Assembly (NCBI RefSeq): GCF_003688995.1
Contig: NZ_PENI01000016.1
Coordinates: forward strand, 141,601-205,600
Length of the DNA: 64,000 bases
Reading direction: 5' to 3'
Source: Streptomyces shenzhenensis
GTDB lineage: Bacteria; Actinomycetota; Actinomycetes; Streptomycetales; Streptomycetaceae
Both the position numbers and the translations under genes were made by a program. Each line of letters opens with the position of its first letter. The stretch's first letter is position 1. Positions 61,838-64,000 of the stretch are shown here, piece by piece. Under the pieces are notes generated by a model. The model was not told where the DNA came from and made no database searches. It saw only the letters and a program-made list of their open reading frames with translations.

Positions 61838-62845
61838 TCAGCAGTCCTGCAGCACGGACGCGGAGATCCGCGCCACGACCCGGCTGCCCTGGAGGAACGA
61901 CAGCCGCAGCTCGACCACCGGCCGGCCCGCGGTGTCCCGGCACACCCGCCCGTCCGTGCGGCGCGCGCTCTCACGCACCGTGCAGTGCAGCGGCAGCCCG
62001 GGCTCGGCGAAGCCGCGGAACGTGGCCTGCCACCGGGACAGCACCGCGTGCGAGGGGACAAACCCGCGCAGCTCGGCGGTGGCGAGCAGCCCCACCTGAC
62101 GGGACACCTCCAGGAACAGCATCGGTGGCACCTCGTCGGGCGCGTCGGCCTCCAGCCGGAGCCCGGCCGCCGCCTTCGCGTCGATGGGGAAGGCCAGTTC
62201 CTCGTGGCCCTCCGCGCCGGTGCGCTCGGGCAGCCCGACCAGGACGTTGCGGCTGTCCCGGTGACCCACCTGCTCGGGCCGCGGCACGCCCGCGGGCCGC
62301 GGCTCGTCGTCCCAGCCCGTCAGGGACGCCGTGCTCTGCCGCCGCCCGAGGTCGCGATGGCCGCGGTAGACGCCCTGGGTGAGGAAGACCAGCCGCGCCG
62401 AGGCGGTGCCGCAGCGCTCGCCGTCGATGGAGACGGCGGCCTCGCACTCCAGGCCGCGCGGCACGCCGGCCACGACGTCGAGCGGTGTCATCCCGAGGTG
62501 CAGGGCGATCCCGGCTCTCGGGCCCCTGCGGCGCCAGGCGTCCAGGCGGGTGATCGCGGCGCTGCCCGAGGCCACCACGGGGTGCCAGCCCGGTGGCACT
62601 CTGAAGTAGCGGCGCGCCGCGAACAGCATGGTCTGGTGCAGCGACTCCACGGGGAACAGCAGATCGTGGTACCGCGACACACAGTCGCCGAACAGCGGGT
62701 GTTCTGCGGGCAGTTCTGCGGAGAAGGCGAAGTTCTGTCGTACCGGCGCGGTCGCCTTCAGCAGATAGGCCTCGGGGCTGGCCGGCCTGTGGACCAGATG
62801 GTGGGGTCCGAGGAAGGCGGGGGACGGAGCGGTGTAGGTGTCCAT
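61838..62845 (-). CDS. AfsA-type gamma-butyrolactone synthase
   Basis: 335 residues from ATG 62845, with AGAGGAA upstream. Two AfsA hot-dog repeats are seen, the first with HLVHRPASPEAYLLKATAPV and FPVESLHQTMLFAARRYFRV near residue 65, the second with RDSRNVLVGLPERTGAEGHE and MLFLEVSRQVGLLATAELRG near residue 235. AfsA joins a beta-ketoacyl chain with dihydroxyacetone phosphate, the first step of A-factor-type signal synthesis. No butyrolactone receptor (TetR type) is in the window. Co-transcription with the large SARP suggests that the signal and the activator work in one circuit. Confidence 0.9.
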   Translation of the reverse strand: MDTYTAPSPAFLGPHHLVHRPASPEAYLLKATAPVRQNFAFSAELPAEHPLFGDCVSRYHDLLFPVESLHQTMLFAARRYFRVPPGWHPVVASGSAAITRLDAWRRRGPRAGIALHLGMTPLDVVAGVPRGLECEAAVSIDGERCGTASARLVFLTQGVYRGHRDLGRRQSTASLTGWDDEPRPAGVPRPEQVGHRDSRNVLVGLPERTGAEGHEELAFPIDAKAAAGLRLEADAPDEVPPMLFLEVSRQVGLLATAELRGFVPSHAVLSRWQATFRGFAEPGLPLHCTVRESARRTDGRVCRDTAGRPVVELRLSFLQGSRVVARISASVLQDC

Positions 62846-62988
62846 GGGATTCCTCTGCGGCGGTGTCCGGCGGCTCTGCGGAACTTGCTGGGCACGTGCG
62901 CTTGACGGGGTGCACGTTGCCGGACTCCGCTGAAGGACCGGGGAAGCCGCACTGAAGCCCGCGGGCCACGCCCCCGCACCGCTGCGGC

Positions 62989-63315
62989 TCAGCCCGCTTC
63001 GACCGGCTCTCCCGCCACCACCGGGTGGTCCCGGGCCAGGGGTTCCGCCCCGCTCGCCCCGCCGGTCGCCGCGGCTCCGGCCGTCGCGAAGACCTCCCGT
63101 TCGGCGGTGAGATAGCCGGACCACTCGTCGGGCAGGGCGTCCTCGTAGAAGATCGCCTCGACCGGGCAGACGGGCTCGCAGGCGCCGCAGTCCACGCATT
63201 CGTCGGGGTTGATGTACATCTTGCGCGGGCCTTCGTAGATGCAGTCGACGGGGCACTCGTCGACGCAGGCCTTGTCCTTGAGGTCCACGCAGGGCTGGGC
63301 GATGACGTACGTCAC
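62989..63315 (-). CDS. 7Fe ferredoxin (FdxA type)
   Basis: 108 residues. Clusters are encoded by DLKDKACVDECPVDCIYEGP near residue 12 (CxxxCPVDC) and INPDECVDCGACEPVCPVEA near residue 35 (CxxCxxCxxxCP), the 3Fe-4S plus 4Fe-4S arrangement. The C-terminal part is acidic and glycine-rich. GTG 63315 overlaps the stop of the KorB-type gene by four bases, so it is most likely the electron acceptor of that oxidoreductase. Supply of electrons to the P450 is a less likely alternative. Confidence 0.92.
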   Translation of the reverse strand: MTYVIAQPCVDLKDKACVDECPVDCIYEGPRKMYINPDECVDCGACEPVCPVEAIFYEDALPDEWSGYLTAEREVFATAGAAATGGASGAEPLARDHPVVAGEPVEAG

Positions 63316-64000
63316 GGGGTCTCCACGGTCCAGGTGTCGGTGCCGGCGAGGAGGGCGGCGAGGTCGCCCTTGCCGTGCTGCTCGACGGCGGTTTCGAGCT
63401 GGTCGGACATCCGGGCGTCGTAGACCGGCCGGGCCACGGACCGGAAGACGCCGATGGGCGTGTGGTGCAGGGTGTCGGGGTCGGCGAGGCGGGACAGCGC
63501 GAACGCCGTGGCCGACGAGGCCGCGTGGGCGTCGTGGACGAGGACCTGTGCCTCGTTCTCCGGGGTGACCGTGACGACCCGGAGGTCGCCGGTCCGTGCG
63601 TTCCGTACGACGCCCTGGGCGCGGTCGGCGCCGAAGCGGATCTGCCGGCCGTGCTCCAGGCGGATCACGGCCTCCTCGGCCCGCCGGCGGTCCCGCACGG
63701 CGTCGAAGGCGCCGTCGTTGAAGATGTTGCAGTTCTGGTAGATCTCCACCAGGGCGGTGCCGGGATGCGCGGCGGCCTGCCGCAGGACCTCGGTGAGGTG
63801 CGCGCGGTCGGAGTCGACGGTGCGTGCCACGAAGGAGGCCTCGGCGCCGATGGCCAGGGACACCGGGTTGAAGGGCGCGTCGAGGGAGCCCATCGGTGTC
63901 GACTTGGTGATCTTGCCGACTTCGGAGGTGGGCGAGTACTGGCCTTTGGTAAGGCCGTAGATGCGGTTGTTGAAGAGGAGGATCTTCAGGTTGACGTTGC
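63312..64000 (-). CDS. 2-oxoacid:ferredoxin oxidoreductase, beta subunit (cut by right edge)
   Basis: The frame is open from the window edge to the stop at 63312, about 229 codons, without the N-terminus. The ThDP-binding part includes ILLFNNRIYGLTKGQYSPTS and GSLDAPFNPVSLAIGAEASF. VEIYQNCNIFNDGAFDAV follows. The motif NNxIYGLTKGQYSP is characteristic of KorB (2-oxoglutarate or related acids). With the alpha subunit, outside the window, it makes acyl-CoA, CO2 and reduced ferredoxin. The ferredoxin gene overlaps its stop by four bases. Confidence 0.88.
   Translation of the reverse strand, partial: NVNLKILLFNNRIYGLTKGQYSPTSEVGKITKSTPMGSLDAPFNPVSLAIGAEASFVARTVDSDRAHLTEVLRQAAAHPGTALVEIYQNCNIFNDGAFDAVRDRRRAEEAVIRLEHGRQIRFGADRAQGVVRNARTGDLRVVTVTPENEAQVLVHDAHAASSATAFALSRLADPDTLHHTPIGVFRSVARPVYDARMSDQLETAVEQHGKGDLAALLAGTDTWTVETP

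Noticed and set aside
61830..61943. Extended N-terminus for the large SARP
   Set aside because: It would overlap the AfsA gene and adds Pro/Gly/Arg-rich sequence; the winged helix begins right at ATG 61829.

Overview
The window looks like Streptomyces chromosome. Base composition is very GC-rich with strong G/C at third codon positions, GTG and TTG starts are common, and it carries typical actinobacterial families: a SAV2177-type methyltransferase, a DUF317 fragment, SARP regulators, an AfsA-type butyrolactone synthase and an Sfp-type PPTase beside a polyketide synthase. All calls come from reading the sequence; no database search was run.

Layout. (1) 1-6.3 kb is ordinary chromosome: a glutamine-synthetase-family gene (cut by the left edge), a methyltransferase, two HAD hydrolases, a TauE-type exporter, cobK, cobF and a DUF309 protein, ending at tRNA-Pro(GGG) (6415-6488). 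(2) 6.5-10.4 kb is a small scarred island next to the tRNA. It holds pieces of two IS5-type transposases and an IS481-like helix-turn-helix, a DUF317 fragment, and one intact amidohydrolase gene that is clearly more AT-rich than its surroundings. (3) 10.5-20.4 kb is a catabolic regulon: an IclR regulator, zinc ADH, SDR, HisD-like dehydrogenase, NCS1 permease, FMN 2-hydroxyacid dehydrogenase, histidine-ammonia-lyase-like enzyme and HisC-like aminotransferase. Three transcription starts in it share the same three-part 25-bp element. (4) 20.4-30.3 kb is a second catabolic locus under another IclR: a YtcJ-type amidohydrolase, MFS transporter, DUF6282 hydrolase, cupin, HpcH/HpaI aldolase, BKACE enzyme, iron ADH and a hydroxyacyl-CoA hydrolase. 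Four copies of a TGTTCRCATSA-type box lie in the divergent promoter region. (5) 30.4-37 kb is an ascorbate-type PTS locus (EIIA, EIIB, EIIC, its own HPr, transketolase, HAD phosphatase, GntR regulator). (6) 37-39.4 kb is gene-poor: a perfect 34-bp palindrome, a secreted protein, and a decayed ECF41-type sigma factor with a 189-bp tandem duplication. (7) 39.5-62.9 kb is a biosynthetic gene cluster bracketed by SARP regulators, with an AfsA gene next to the second SARP. (8) 63-64 kb holds a ferredoxin and a KorB-type oxidoreductase subunit (cut by the right edge).

How the biosynthetic genes fit together. The fatty acyl-AMP ligase, two acyl-CoA-dehydrogenase-like enzymes and a free ACP should supply an unsaturated acyl-ACP. 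One KS-AT(malonyl)-ACP module with no reducing domains would extend it to a beta-ketoacyl thioester. The FkbH-like protein, a second small ACP, the KAS III-like protein and a lipoyl-free E2-type acyltransferase match the conserved tetronate set known from agglomerin, RK-682 and related pathways. I infer a 3-acyl tetronate with an unsaturated side chain, tailored by a P450 and an FAD monooxygenase.

The catabolic regulon at 10.5-20.4 kb can be read as an ordered path: diol to 2-hydroxy acid, to 2-oxo acid, to amino acid, to enoate, possibly with an imidazole side chain. This is inference from enzyme order and the shared operator.
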